Positions 33,548 through 44,256 of a DNA stretch of 64,000 nt are shown in pieces. Under the pieces are notes generated by a model. It ran no database searches, was not told the DNA's origin, and was given only the letters and a program-made list of their open reading frames with translations. Position 1 is the first letter of the stretch. Every line of letters begins with the position of its first letter. Made by a program: the position numbers and the translations under genes. This DNA comes from Tubulanus polymorphus (Eukaryota > Nemertea > Palaeonemertea > Tubulaniformes > Tubulanidae). The stretch lies in assembly GCF_964204645.1 (NCBI RefSeq), contig NW_027437443.1:53739-117738 (forward strand), written 5' to 3'.

Positions 33548-34243
33548 TTTCTAAATTCAATATTTAACCTGGGTGGGCGTTTGATACAGGAATCTCAGCA
33601 AAACAGGCATCAAAATTTCATGAAAATAAATTTTTGACAACCCGGAAATCGTTGTCTTGTCATCGGAACACGGCACGGACGGACACCCGGAACCGGGCAC
33701 ACGGATGCGGAATACGAATCGTGATCGTTACCATGACAACTGAACAACAATATGGCCGCCACCTGTCAAGAAGGAAAGCAAAGAGGAATAAAAAAATGTG
33801 AATAAATGAACTAATTTGATAAATATGATTGATTATCATTACTTGTTGTTGATAAGAAATGTATAAAATTTACTTTTGGAATCATCCTCGTTCGGCCTAT
33901 ATTTTGTTAAATTTAATACTTGCAGGCTGAATCGAATGAAATGTCAATTATGATGTAATTATATTTATAATAGATTATTTGTTGGCATTTTTTATCTTAA
34001 ATTAAGATTTCATCGTTTCAAATTTGTTTATTTCATAGCCACCATACAGGAGCAGAGAGGGACCTCGGCTTGGTGCAAGAATTTTTGACTCAGTATCCTG
34101 GATGCCATATATGAAAACTGTTTTTGTTAAAATGGTGTCACAGATATCGGGTTCAAAAAATTTTCCTGTCAATTTCAATGATTTAATTTCCACACAGGTT
34201 GTAGACAAAACTAGGATAGGCTGAAATTAATAAAGAGCTGAAA
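33548..34243. promoter_or_regulatory. Divergent spacer AP3M1/LRRIQ3
   Basis: About 700 bp between two divergent start codons. A GC-rich block near 33645-33770 (CGGAACACGGCACGGACGG, CCGGAACCGGGCACACGG) has several CCGGAA/CGGAA cores and is the best promoter candidate; the LRRIQ3 side is AT-rich. No TATA box was assigned. Confidence 0.5.
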
Positions 34244-37200
34244 ATGGTGAGCATTCCGGACTGGTCGAAATTTGCTCGTCTACAGGACGCAGGAAATAAT
34301 CAAACACAATCGACTCAAAGCAAATATTATAAACAACGAGAATACGATGCCATCAGACAGGCGGAAAAACACGGATATTTCTTCAAGCCGGACGTCGATT
34401 TTCTGTTGGAAAGATTTGGCGAGTCCGTTCGTTCGGTCGACATCCGCGATATTCATTATATCAGATATGTTCAACTCGATGGCGTACATCTCCGTCATCT
34501 CGGCGATATAAGCGTATGCATGCGTTTGAGGATATGCGATTTAAGTAATAATTACATCACCAGATTCGACGCTCTCGGGACGTGTCGGCAACTCATCAAA
34601 CTAGATCTACATGGTAATCAGGTGAGTTGGAGATTGACGGCAAAAAGGCAAAGATATGAATTTTGTGCCTCTAAGAAAATGGCGGTGGGGAATTCAGGGC
34701 CCAGTTTCACAAAAAGGATTAAGGCCTAAATCGATTTAAGATAAACTGAATTAATGAAGGAATTAAATCGATTTAAGAGTTAAACCTTTTCGTGAAACTG
34801 GGCCCAGTGATACTACTGCTCTTAACCCTTTCAGTGCGTCTACACCGCAGTGCGGTGTATGAATCGATGATGGATTTTGCTCGTACACCGCACAGCGGTG
34901 TATTGATGTTATCAGTAATTAATTTCTATCTCTATTGAAAGAAAGCAGCACCTGTCAAACGTAGTGTAATAGACCTACTAGTAACTAACAATACACTGCA
35001 CCGCGGTGTAGACGCACTATGGTGGTAATCCCGTTATTCAGCACACTAGGGTGAGATTTTTCAAAATTTTCAAAAAGGCTAAGATATGAATTTGGTGCCT
35101 GTCCTGTGGCATGGTGGATAAGGTGTTTGACTCACAACCGAGAGGTTGAGGGTTCGAATCCTAGTGAAACCATGCATTCAGGCAGGACACATATCAGTGT
35201 TCGTCGACTCACTGATTAAAAAAAAAAAAAAAGGCGCTGTGGGACAATGCCCAACTACGGGTCCTCCACATTACTCTAAAGAAGAAGAAGCCTCTAAGAA
35301 AATGGCGGTGGGGAATTCAGTGATATTACCGCCCTTAAGATGACAAGGATTTAATAACTTTCTTTAGAGCAGCCTAACCTGGGCCCAGTTTCACGAATAA
35401 GTTAAAGCTTAAAACGGTTAAGTTTGAATTGTTGTCCTCATTGAAAACATGAAGTAACCAATAGCGATTACACCAAAAATTTGAGTTAAACTCTTTTGTG
35501 AAACTGGGCCCTGACCCTATCCAATGCTCATTCCCCTTAATCGCTTGTTTACTCACCAATTCCATGCACATCTATTATCTTCTACAGATCGCCTTCGTTC
35601 CGAGTATAGCTTTTTGGTCCGGGCTGAAACACTTGAAGATACTTTACCTGCACGACAATCCGATCGGACGTATCGAAAACATTCATTATCTCGGCGCTAC
35701 TCGTCGCCTGTCGTTGTTAACGCTACACGATACGCCGCTCAGTTTAAAGAAGAACTATCGACATCACGTCGTTAACAGTATTTGGTCGTTGAAAGCGCTG
35801 GATAATTTCGTCATTTCCGACGAGGAGATCATCGAAGAATCGGCGTTCGGCGGAAGGTTTTCAACGATGCATCCGGCTTTCTATATTAATTTATCACCCG
35901 CGATACCAAAGGTATGTTACGTAATCTGCATTGAGTTTATCGCGGAGAGTCGAACTTGCTTTAGTCATTCATAGGTGGGACTACACCATTATGACTTTAT
36001 GAAGTTTTACAGTAATAAGAATTTCTCGTGTCTAATCCCTGCCTTTTCACCAAGCTAGAGATTGTTAAAACCCTCAAATTTCACATTCATCCTCTCGGAA
36101 ATGTCAGGATGTCTTTCCCCCATTCTCTGCACCATGTCCAGCCTCTGCTGTGTCTAACTTATTCTTTTGTTTCGTCATTCCGTAGGATTCGACTTACGTA
36201 GAACACTTGACAATCATACAACATTTGATCAGTGAAATCAATCTGATAATGGCACGTCACTCACCAGTTCTTATAATACAGCGCTATATCAGAGGATATC
36301 TAACTAGAAAGCGCTATAAACTAGTTCAGGACACTAGAGTTTGGTAAGTATTTCTTCAAATCTTGATTATCCAATTCAACTTACAGTAAATCACAAACTT
36401 CGATCTAACATTACATTTCAGTTTGAGAATTTGATCTTAATCTTGATTACCTTGAACATTCATCTCAAATAGTCCGGCTTCTTATTATTGTAATCTATAG
36501 AAATTTTTTTCTCTATCAGGGCTGCGATCATTATCCAGAGAAAGTGGCGAGACTACAAGGGTCTACCTCAGTTAACCGCGCGATCGGAAAGAATTCCTCC
36601 CCCGCCGAGTTCATCGCCTGTGAATTGCGAAGGAGAACCGAAAATATTAAAGAATGAACCAGAAAATCTCACTCTAGATTCACCGCTAGCAGAAGAGACA
36701 GTCCGCCCGAGTTCAACGCCAGCGCTTAGCGAAAAACAATTACAAGGAGACGTGAGTGAAAACTATTAATAAAACACAGGGTTGACGATAATCTATAGGG
36801 AACCTCTTGTTGATAACAACGAAAAAATAATATCGAGTCCGAAAATCTTCCCTAGTAGTTCATTCGACCTTTTGACTACATTCTATTAATAGTCATGTTC
36901 AGGAATAATGCCGATAACTAGTCGAAACGTCGATTAAACTACTAGCTGTAGGAAAGATTTTCGGACTTGATATAATTTCTTCCTTATTTCTGTGGGATAC
37001 TCTATAGATGTGATCTGATTTCAGTTGATCAACTTATTTCGTAATGTTTCAAGACATAGATATCAATTCCTACGTTTTGTTTTTCCAGGGAGAACCACGA
37101 CCGACACCTGAATTAGGTTACGTTCGATCGGCCGGCTCAAAACCATCATCCCGATACAAATCATTACATATCAACTTGAGCAAACTACAGACCAGTACTT

Positions 37201-38411
37201 TACAAACTCTTCAGAACGACGCGCAAGTTTTCGAGTCGCAAATGTCTGAAAGACCGGACGCTCTTCCGGCAATAGCATATCTGACCCCACGCCGACAGAG
37301 GAAAGAAACCAAGCCAATACTACACGATAAAACTGCTACAAGTAAATGCCAAGATAAAATCATTCAAAGGACGAAACAATCGTTCGCGCCAGTAATATCG
37401 GCATCTTCGACTCCTCCCGAGACGAGGATGAAATTCGCTTTGTATGAATCCGTTGAGCAGACGGAAATCCCTGAAACTCAGTTTCGTTTACGCGGCTACA
37501 AACCGATCATATATCGTATCGATCCGCTGGCCGAGTTGATAATATCGCGACAAGAGGTCGCGAACGATATCCGAGATGCCGAGGACGAACACCACAGGAG
37601 ACAGCAAATGATACCGAAACCGAGGATTATTCCGCGAAAAGCGAAAAACAACGGCGATCGATTCTTCGCGAAAACGCAAGGAACGATGGGATTCTCGTGT
37701 TTGCAAGCGGTTCAGAACGCGTACAAGGAGCGCGCGCGCGCTGAACGAACAGCGATCAAGATGGAACGGATAATGAATCGACGAGACGACCGCGACGCCG
37801 CCAAACAGAGAATCAAAATCTACCAGGAGGAAAAACGTCAGAATATCCTGAAGCAGCGTCGACGCGAGAACGCGCGAGTCGTTGAACTGTTAGAACAACG
37901 AGAAGTTCGTCGTCTCCACGACGTCGACCGAGCTCACGAGATCCGAAATAAAGTGAAAGAAATGGCGAAAAATCTACTGAACGAATATACTTTCGTTAGC
38001 GATTTCTGTACGCAGCACACTTCAGTGTCGAACGCGCTCACCAGACACGACAGACAGGTGAGACGTGAGGATTCGCTGAACGATAATAACGATCGCGTTC
38101 AAGCGAATCGCGACATCGAAATGGAACAACAAGACGTCATCAACCGATACTTGGAACATCGGCAGTTGACGCGGCAAGCCGAGAGCGCCGTGGCTCGTGA
38201 GGCTTTAGAAACGAAAATACTAAAGGACGCCAACGATAGAATGATGCAAGCTCATGCCCGGGTCGAACAACTGCGCAGTTTAAGGAAGAAAGCTCGCGAA
38301 ATGTGTCCGCTGCCTCCAGAGAGTCGGTTGTCGTACCCAGCAGAAGAACTCGGACCTCCTATTAGCAGCCGTTTAGGCAAACACCCTCAACAATCAACTT
38401 TCATTCAGTAA
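34244..38411 (+). CDS. LRRIQ3: Leucine-rich repeat and IQ motif protein 3
   Basis: Little is known of its role; in mammals it is mostly testis-expressed, and IQ motifs bind calmodulin-type proteins. Exons: 34244-34621, 35588-35911, 36186-36343, 36520-36751, 37089-38411; 2415 nt, 804 aa (human 624). Leucine-rich repeats run over about residues 80-190: LRICDLSNNYITRFDAL, LIKLDLHGNQ, FWSGLKHLKILYLHDNPIG. The LRR cap region is SLKKNYRHHVVNSIWSLKAL then VISDEEIIEES. Two IQ motifs follow: VLIIQRYIRGYLTRKRYK and AAIIIQRKWRDYKG. The large last exon is basic and rich in Arg, Glu and Lys, and is predicted coiled coil over much of residues 590-790. The spacing and order match vertebrate LRRIQ3 rather than LRRIQ1. 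Intron 1 holds a dense nest of mobile elements. Confidence 0.9.
34641..34696 (+). repeat. Duplicated intronic segment, copy 1
   Basis: CAAAAAGGCAAAGATATGAA through TGCCTCTAAGAAAATGGCGG to GGGGAATTCA recurs at 35071-35100 plus 35290-35321. In this copy the SINE site is empty (a single GCCT at 34667-34670), while a GGGCCC-end MITE interrupts the end of the segment. Confidence 0.85.
34697..34805. mobile_element. GGGCCCAGTTTCAC-end MITE, copy 1, LRRIQ3 intron 1
   Basis: Perfect ends GGGCCCAGTTTCAC and GTGAAACTGGGCCC, 109 bp. The empty site is preserved in the duplicated segment at about 35320 (GGAATTCAGTGATATT). Comparing the two suggests a short direct repeat of CAG at the insertion point. Confidence 0.85.
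34822..35017. mobile_element. piggyBac-like MITE with TTAACCCTTT left end
   Basis: Left end TTAACCCTTTCAGTGCGTCT then ACACCGC; right side GCGGTGTAGACGCAC pairs with it. A further inverted block TACACCGCACAGCGGTGTA lies inside. The right TTAA end is degraded. The left end matches the 52-bp element at 25401-25452. Confidence 0.6.
35071..35321 (+). repeat. Duplicated intronic segment, copy 2, split by a SINE
   Basis: AAAAAGGCTAAGATATGAAT to GGTGCCT (to 35100), then the SINE, then CCTCTAAGAAAATGGCGGTG and GGGAATTCAG (35291-35321). The GCCT flanking both sides of the SINE is present once in copy 1. Confidence 0.85.
35101..35289 (+). mobile_element. tRNA-derived SINE with LINE-type tail
   Basis: The head (about 35101-35175) has Pol III box A-like TGGCATGGTGG and box B GGTTCGAATCC in tRNA spacing. 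A short middle and an A-rich run follow (about 35219-35232). The last 55 bp, GCTGTGGGACAATGCCCAAC to the (AAG)n end, match the LINE 3' end at 21379-21436. Four-base target duplication GCCT at 35097-35100 and 35290-35293. Not a functional tRNA: the acceptor and anticodon arms do not fold. Confidence 0.9.
35381..35511. mobile_element. GGGCCCAGTTTCAC-end MITE, copy 2, LRRIQ3 intron 1
   Basis: Ends GGGCCCAGTTTCACGAA and TTTTGTGAAACTGGGCCC, 131 bp. Its interior (AAACATGAAGTAACCAATAG) matches the SSR3 intron copy at 18789 better than the neighbouring copy at 34697. Confidence 0.8.
36824..36979. mobile_element. MITE in LRRIQ3 intron 4
   Basis: Left arm AAATAATATCGAGTCCGAAA, ATCTTCCCTAGTAGTT; right arm AACTACTAGCTGTAGGAAAG, ATTTTCGGACTTGATATAAT. 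These are inverted over about 40 bp. The core contains AACTAGTCGAAACGTC. Non-coding. Confidence 0.7.
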
Positions 38412-39635
38412 ATTATGTTTTAAATAATATGAAGGTAACGATTTAGACTGCGACTCTAACTAATTAAACGTTCTAATTCAATATTTTTCTTTCACTTCAG
38501 AATCGGTTACTACTTAAAATCTATTATGGTGCTTATTCTTGTCAGTTTTGTTGCTCTCTATGTTGGGTCCGCTCCAAGGGAGTGGAGCGATGATAAATAC
38601 ATGTATTGCCAATGATAATTAAACCAATGAAGTTATTTGCACGTCAAGATAAATAGAAACAGTGGAAGTTTTGATACTGTAGGATAAACAGCGAAAATAT
38701 ATTTTGTAGTTCATTATTCTTCACTATTATATAGGTGTCTATTGTTGAATCAATGTAAATGATTAAATTATGTGAAAAATGTTTGATTTTTTTGTTTAAT
38801 TCATTAATAGAATCAGACTAGAATCTGTGCAATGTATTTTACACGATGAATAAATACGAGATTTTTTAAAAGGATAATTATAGAAATACTTTGTTATGAT
38901 GTGTTAATCATTTCCTCACATGTGTGAATTGGGAAATTGATAACAAGACATTTTGCCTAGTTCTTACAGCTACTCGTGATTCCGATGACAGCCACAAGAT
39001 TCTGTGATTAGGTGATTGTGCGTCATTTGGTTGATTTGAAGCTAGGCCTCATTTCTCTACTTAGCATATACAACTGAACAAAGCCTGGATCCTTGTGAGA
39101 ATAATGAGATACAGGGGTGGTTCCTGGGGCAGACTTTGACAAAGTTAAGTATCCACCTAGCCACAAGGGTCCGGATAATTTTGAAATTTCAGTGCATTTA
39201 CGTACAATATCTAGGCACTTGAGGGACATTGACGAGTATATAAGCTAAAACTAAAACTGGATAACTGTTCTATTAGTTGTATTAGGGTGGAAAAAGTGCC
39301 CTGAAAAATATTTCCATCGTATTTTGAAAAGGGCACAGGAAGATGAGCACGCTGTGCACCTTGTACTGCCGTCTGGATCCACCCCTGGGATGTCAAATCT
39401 AGAAGCTTTACATCTTGGCCGCCCTTACCTCAAACCGTCAAATTCAATACCATAACTAAAACTTGCTTTAGGTATAAAAACTAACCAAAATATCTTATGA
39501 AAACACATTGTATACTTAAAGAAAGTTATTGTGTTTATAATTTTCATCATTATCATCAAATGTTACTAAATACATCTTTCTGCATTATCGATTAAACATT
39601 TTTTCTACATGAAAGATCGGCGAAATCTCTTCTGA
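38412..39635. other. Convergent 3' spacer LRRIQ3-MRPS2
   Basis: Two 3' UTRs face each other here. Candidate AATAAA signals occur on both strands (for example near 38848 on plus). Small open frames at 39023-39396 on the minus strand have no family resemblance. Nothing else was recognised. Confidence 0.55.
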
Positions 39636-41142
39636 TCAAAGATCGTATCCAAGTTCTAATAACTCTTTACGCTTGGCCTTCGCGCGAAGAATAACCTCCT
39701 TGAACAATCGACAGTAAAGTTCGACGGCGACCGGCGTGTCGTCATTTCCGGGGACCGGGTACGTCACGTAACGCGGGTCGCAGTTCGAGTCGAGCACCGC
39801 GATACTCGGGATGTTTAATTTCGCCGCCGAAACGATCCCCGAATGCGGTTGAAACACCGAGGTCAACGTGCTGAGAAATACGCATAAATCCGGCAATCGA
39901 GTGATCGCACCGAACTGATTCGTCGAGTTCGTAAACGTACCCCCGCTCCAGTAACGACAGTGCGCGTATTCGCCGCATTCTTGAGCCGTTTTTTCGATTA
40001 ACGGCATCATTTGCCGATTGCGGCCGAGGAATAAAATGATTCCGTCTCGAAACGCGACGTGAGCCGCGAAATTCAACGCGTCTCTCAGCAACGACAGCGT
40101 CTGATCTAAATCGATAATATCGACGTCCTGGCGATTGCCATAAATGTACGGCAGCATGTACGGATTTCGCGTGCCGTATTTGTGACCGAGGTGCACTTTA
40201 CAAGCGAATAAATCGTTCAAGGTGACGAGCTTCTGCACCTCGAAAAAATCCTCATGCGCCAGAGGGTTGACGACTGCTTTATCCAGTCGCATATTTTCTG
40301 CCGTTTCTGATACCAGGCCATCTACAAAATCATAGAAATGAAGGGATTTGAAAATACAATTCATATTTTTCGAGTTAGTTGAGTCGCTCGATTGATCACA
40401 CAATCAATTAATGAAATTACCTGCTGCTGATGATGGGACTGTTTTACCAACTCCAACTGCTGTTGAACTTTCAATCGTCAACTTTCGGAACCAGGACTTA
40501 GAGATGCAAGCTCTACTTCGCATGAGTTTGTGCATGATTTTTGATTATTTTTCTGGCCAACAACAAATTCCCAAATTCAATTCAATTTTAAACTTGCACC
40601 ATGTTGTGAGATAATCCTGGGATCCTCACTTGCCGCAATTCAATCCATTCAATTCATACTTTATTGATCCATGTCGAAACATTACAAAATCAGATATCTA
40701 AATCGATAATACCAGCATGCCACAGCTGAACGTCCTGCCTTATGAACTTTAATTTTCCCGATCACTCAGGATTTCATAATTTAGGAATTGAGGGATCCTT
40801 CCTATACATTGTACCTTAATGTTTGTTTTTTCTTTCTCACTTATTTTAAATTGCATGCTGTTTAATTGTTTTATTTGTTTCTATGATTATGTATATTGTG
40901 TTTACTTTATTGCCAATATTTGTAACTAATGCGTTTTCTTGTATACGTACGGAACGATTAAATGTTGAATTGAATTGTCCTGCCAAGCGTCCGAAGGTTC
41001 CGTGTACTTACTTCCTTGTTTACCGACTGTCCCTATCGTGTCGACTCTACTAATCGTTTTAAAGCCCGAAAGCTTGCATATCGGCTGAATATCGCTTCGT
41101 AAACCTTACAACCGTTGCCGAAATATTCAGAAGCTTCGTCAT
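39636..41142 (-). CDS. MRPS2: Mitochondrial small ribosomal subunit protein uS2m
   Basis: Nucleus-encoded component of the mitochondrial small ribosomal subunit. The main exon (40321-39636, entering in phase 1) is unambiguous: HLGHKYGTRNPYMLPYIYG, VDIIDLDQTLSLLRDALNF, GIILFLGRNRQMMPLIEK, CGEYAHCRYW, ITRLPDLCVFL, SIAVLDSNCDPRYVTYPVPG and NDDTPVAVELYCRLF. The 5' exon is inferred: a donor GTAAGT after 41012 in the right phase follows FKTISRVDTIGTVGKQG. That frame has no ATG and is closed by a TAA near 41100. In the frame one base away, an ATG at 41142 opens MTKLLNISATVVRFTKRYSA, a convincing mitochondrial targeting peptide, which runs into a stop just after a GGG at 41065-41067. Either one base is wrong or changed there, or a further exon was missed. 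The ATG at 40403 is intronic. Confidence 0.85.
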
Positions 41143-41955
41143 GGATTTCATAATGCCCTACGTTCCTGATGCTATCCGAAAATTACCCACGCATATGGTA
41201 CGTGTACGTCGTGTACAACAAAAATTCAAATCAAAATTTATTGCGATTCCAACGAAATTAGTATGTCTACGATGCAATGATATTCTGCTTCCATATTGTC
41301 GACCCTAAAACGTTATGGCTGTATTATTTTCAGGATTTTGAAGGTCAGAAGAAAGCTGAGAAAATATTTCAGACCATAATTATACTTTTTGCGGTGAGTG
41401 GGTTTGAATCGTCTTTTTTGACTCCATACAAATCAATCATTTTGTCATTGGCCTAACAGAGTTCTTTTTGGGACATTTAAGAAAACTTTTGTCTTATCCG
41501 TTTTTGACTCATGTTGATCTTTGTCATTTTTCTATGAATTTCAGGTTGTTGGTTTTGTATGGGGCTACATCTGTCAACAGTTCTCACAAACAGTTTACAT
41601 TCTAGGGGCCGGATTTGCTTTGTCATGTTTAGTAAGTGCTTAGTGTAATTATACTAAACTCGTAGAGAGCCAGATGATTGGGGTCACTTTACTCTAATTA
41701 GAGTTTTATGGATCCAATTTGTAATTAAATCTATCTTGCAGTTAGGATGAAATTGGACCAAAGACATCAAAATTCTAATCAGTATGTAAATTACTCTACA
41801 TTGAAATCTCTCCTATGTTTCAGTTGACTTTGCCACCGTGGCCGATGTACAGGGTGAAACCTTTGACCTGGCAGAAACCACGCGAAATCAAAGAAGAAAA
41901 TGAACCTGCTCCATCAACGCAGCAAGTCTCTCAGAAAACGAAGAAGAAAAAATAA
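41141..41955 (+). CDS. SPCS1: Signal peptidase complex subunit 1 (12 kDa)
   Basis: Non-catalytic membrane subunit of the ER signal peptidase complex. Exons: 41141-41197, 41334-41393, 41545-41631, 41824-41955; 336 nt, 111 aa. The family pattern is complete: HMDFEGQKKAEKIFQTIIIL, a second hydrophobic hairpin segment VVGFVWGYICQQFSQTVYIL with GAGFALSCL, then LTLPPWPMYRVKPLTWQKP and a lysine-rich cytosolic tail. A second in-frame ATG at 41153 is an alternative start. The first ATG overlaps on the opposite strand with the ATG proposed for MRPS2. The last exon has a damaged paralogue about 3.2 kb downstream. Confidence 0.93.
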
Positions 41956-43076
41956 ATCGAAACTAGTCACGTTTTAGGCTTAAGCATTTATTCAATAGAA
42001 ATAATTAAGCGCATATAAATCTGAGTGTGGGGTATGTGTTCGATCAAAATGACTACTTCAAAAACCACAGTCACCTCGGCCATTGTCGAGATTACCAGTA
42101 TATTCCTTTCGATACAGTGTTATCAATTGGAAGACTCTTTTCTGATGCGTGTTAGTAACGTTAATGGTTAAACGGTTTATAATTCTGGGCTAAGCACGTT
42201 TAATCGTCTAGCTTGTACAATATATCTAACTTATTTCGTTCGAAAAGCAAAAGGTTTCAATAAGTTCCCCGGGGTTAGCCAGCTGATTGCTTTGGACCAT
42301 AAATTATCTGACCATAAACAAATCGACTAAACTGTGGTTCTTGAAGACATTCATTTGTGGCGTGGCTGAAGATCCGTTTTATATGTTTTAAGTGTCAAAT
42401 ATTTATTAAAAGTGAAAATAAATTTGTATACATCAAATTTGAATGATAGAATTCTTACAGTTTTCTGTTGGATTCCAGTGATTTATTTGCAGTTTCCTCT
42501 AATAAAGAAGAATATTGTTTTTCTGATAGGATCAGCCAAGCTTGCAAAATGTGATAATGCGTTACATTCTCCTGGAAAACATTATATTTACTTGACAACC
42601 ATCTGAATTTCATCTGGATACGATTCAATTCAGGGCAGGTTACCGTCACCTCCCTGACAGATACACCTTCATCCTACTTCTAGTCCTATAGCAGGACAAA
42701 CAACGAAACAAAATAATCCTGCATCTCAGCGATGAAGAAATCGGCTTTACAAATATAATTTTATTTTCAAATAAGAACTTCAACGGTCAGGGACCAGTTG
42801 CTCAACGATTGGTTTGAGGTAACCTGGTTAACCAACCAATCTTTGAGCAACTGGCCCCCGGAATTTGATAAGAAAGTATTGACAATATAAAGCTTATTAT
42901 ATATATAATCAATGAACACTGACTTTAATGATATCATCTTGGTTGCAACTTTCAATAAAAAGACTAACTATAAGATCCTGTAAATTTGATGCGTAGGCTT
43001 TTCTACGTAAAAGAATTCACGTTCGTTGCTATCTAAAAATTGATCTCGCTTGGATATTTCCTTGCTGAAACTGTTG
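41956..43076. other. Spacer SPCS1 to first Ly6-like gene
   Basis: SPCS1 3' UTR and the 3' flank of the Ly6-like gene. A short hairpin element lies at 42790-42858. No other gene was seen. The first ~200 bp (TTTTAGGCTTAAGCATTTAT) are duplicated at 45154-45200. Confidence 0.55.
42790..42858. mobile_element. Short GGGACCAGTTGCTCAA hairpin element
   Basis: Left end GGGACCAGTTGCTCAACG and right end TTTGAGCAACTGGCCCCC are inverted; an inner pair (GATTGGTTTGAGG / CCAACCAATC) extends the stem. The termini resemble the GGGCCCAGTTTCAC elements of LRRIQ3 and may be a distant relative. Confidence 0.55.
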
Positions 43077-44256
43077 CTATTTCGTTGGAATATTTGAGAA
43101 CATAAGTTTTTGAACAGTTAAGATCACAAGAAAGCCACAGGCACTAGCCCAAATGGTTGTTTTAGTTGAACCTGCGGCATTGCAGTAATCAGTGTAACAA
43201 CAATAAGTAATTGTACCACTAACTGTGACTTTTTTACGTCCATCACAAATAGAAGCAGGTTGACATCCTTTACCACGTCCCGTTTTCTGAATTTTTAGAA
43301 GAGAGGAATATTTATTCCCCTAGGGATTTTATCGTCAATCAGGCTACTGCAAGAAAATCTGTTGTGCTTTGTCTACAATTGGCTGCGTCCTAAAAGAATG
43401 TTTCCGTTATTGGTAACGGCATTGGAAGAGTGCAACAATAGCCGCGATCACATGGAGACAATTTGGCCGGGGCCAATTGGCATTTCCGGTGCCAGTTGCA
43501 ATTCAAACGCAATCATTTGTCTGGTGCTAAAATTTGGCTCGGGCCTGGTCCGACGTTTTTGGTCGGGCCATGTTTGGCCCGGTCCAAACATGTTCGGGCC
43601 CATTTGGCACCCATGTGAACAGTTGTTCCGGGCAAAAATGCTCGTTTGGTCGCGGCTAATGATACGATTCGAGATCTGTAGGCTGAGTATATATACGCAA
43701 TATTTTTTCGTCATTATCAACTATCAAGATTATGATGATTTTGTATAGATACATGTTTTATTGTATAATGGCTTTCGATAGCGTTGTACACCCCTGAGGA
43801 CCGCCAAGCTGAGATACGTACCCCACATCCACCATTAGCTAATGGTAAACACGGTAATTTCTTAGCGTACCTGCCTTGACCAATCCAGCAATTTTTTACT
43901 GCACCACTACACGTACCTACGATGAATGCAGTATATCTGATTAAATTAATTATGCCATGTCACTGGTTGGTGCTTCTTGTGTCCAGGATATAGATTCTAG
44001 AAATCCACACTGCATCAACATCCTTCAAGTCACTAGGCTCTATTTCGAGTTTTATACGTACAGCAGCAATTTTTCTAAGCCAATGATAGAGAATCTTAGA
44101 CGTAAAACTTCATCTCGTTTTCGCTGGACATTAAATCACAAATGACTTCTCTGATTTTGTTCATATCTAATCTTACCAAATATTGTATCAAAGGATCTTA
44201 CCTGCAAGTACTGCAACGATCACCGGTACAACTGCGAAATAAAGATTGTATTTCAT
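43077..44256 (-). CDS. Small secreted Ly6/uPAR-like, probably GPI-anchored protein, copy 1
   Basis: Three exons: 44256-44202, 43916-43822, 43286-43077; 360 nt, 119 aa. The first exon codes a signal peptide (MKYNLYFAVVPVIVAVLAG). The mature part is cysteine-rich: TCSGAVKNCWIGQG, LPCLPLANGGCG, KGCQPASICDG, and the Ly6/uPAR-type signature YCCYTDYCNAAGS. A hydrophobic C-terminus follows (WASACGFLVILTVQKLM), as expected for a GPI-attachment signal. The mature domain has nine cysteines rather than ten, so it is an atypical three-finger fold. Exon phases (1, 0) are the same in copy 2. Role unknown; members in other animals act in cell adhesion, receptor modulation or immunity. Intron 2 has an extra ~220 bp element absent from copy 2. 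Confidence 0.8.
43440..43670. mobile_element. GC-rich insertion in intron 2 of Ly6-like copy 1
   Basis: This block has inverted outer parts (ATAGCCGCGATCACATGG at the left, CCATGTGAAC then GTCGCGGCTAATG at the right) and many GGCC and GGGCC words, unlike its AT-rich surroundings. The same intron in copy 2 is about 215 bp shorter and lacks it, so it inserted after the duplication or was lost from copy 2. Confidence 0.65.

Noticed and set aside
35101-35175. Possible tRNA gene (box A and box B present)
   Set aside because: It does not fold as a tRNA, has an A-rich and LINE-type tail, and is flanked by a target duplication: a SINE.
36880-36945. AACTAGTCGAAACGTC, thought to be a Penelope-type or hammerhead ribozyme core
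   Set aside because: The CTGATGA part of a hammerhead core is missing and the block lies inside a simple MITE.
40300-40403. ATG at 40403 as the start of MRPS2
   Set aside because: The segment 40322-40403 is intronic: an acceptor (TTTTGTAG) ends at 40322, the reading lacks a targeting peptide, and a phase-matched upstream donor exists.
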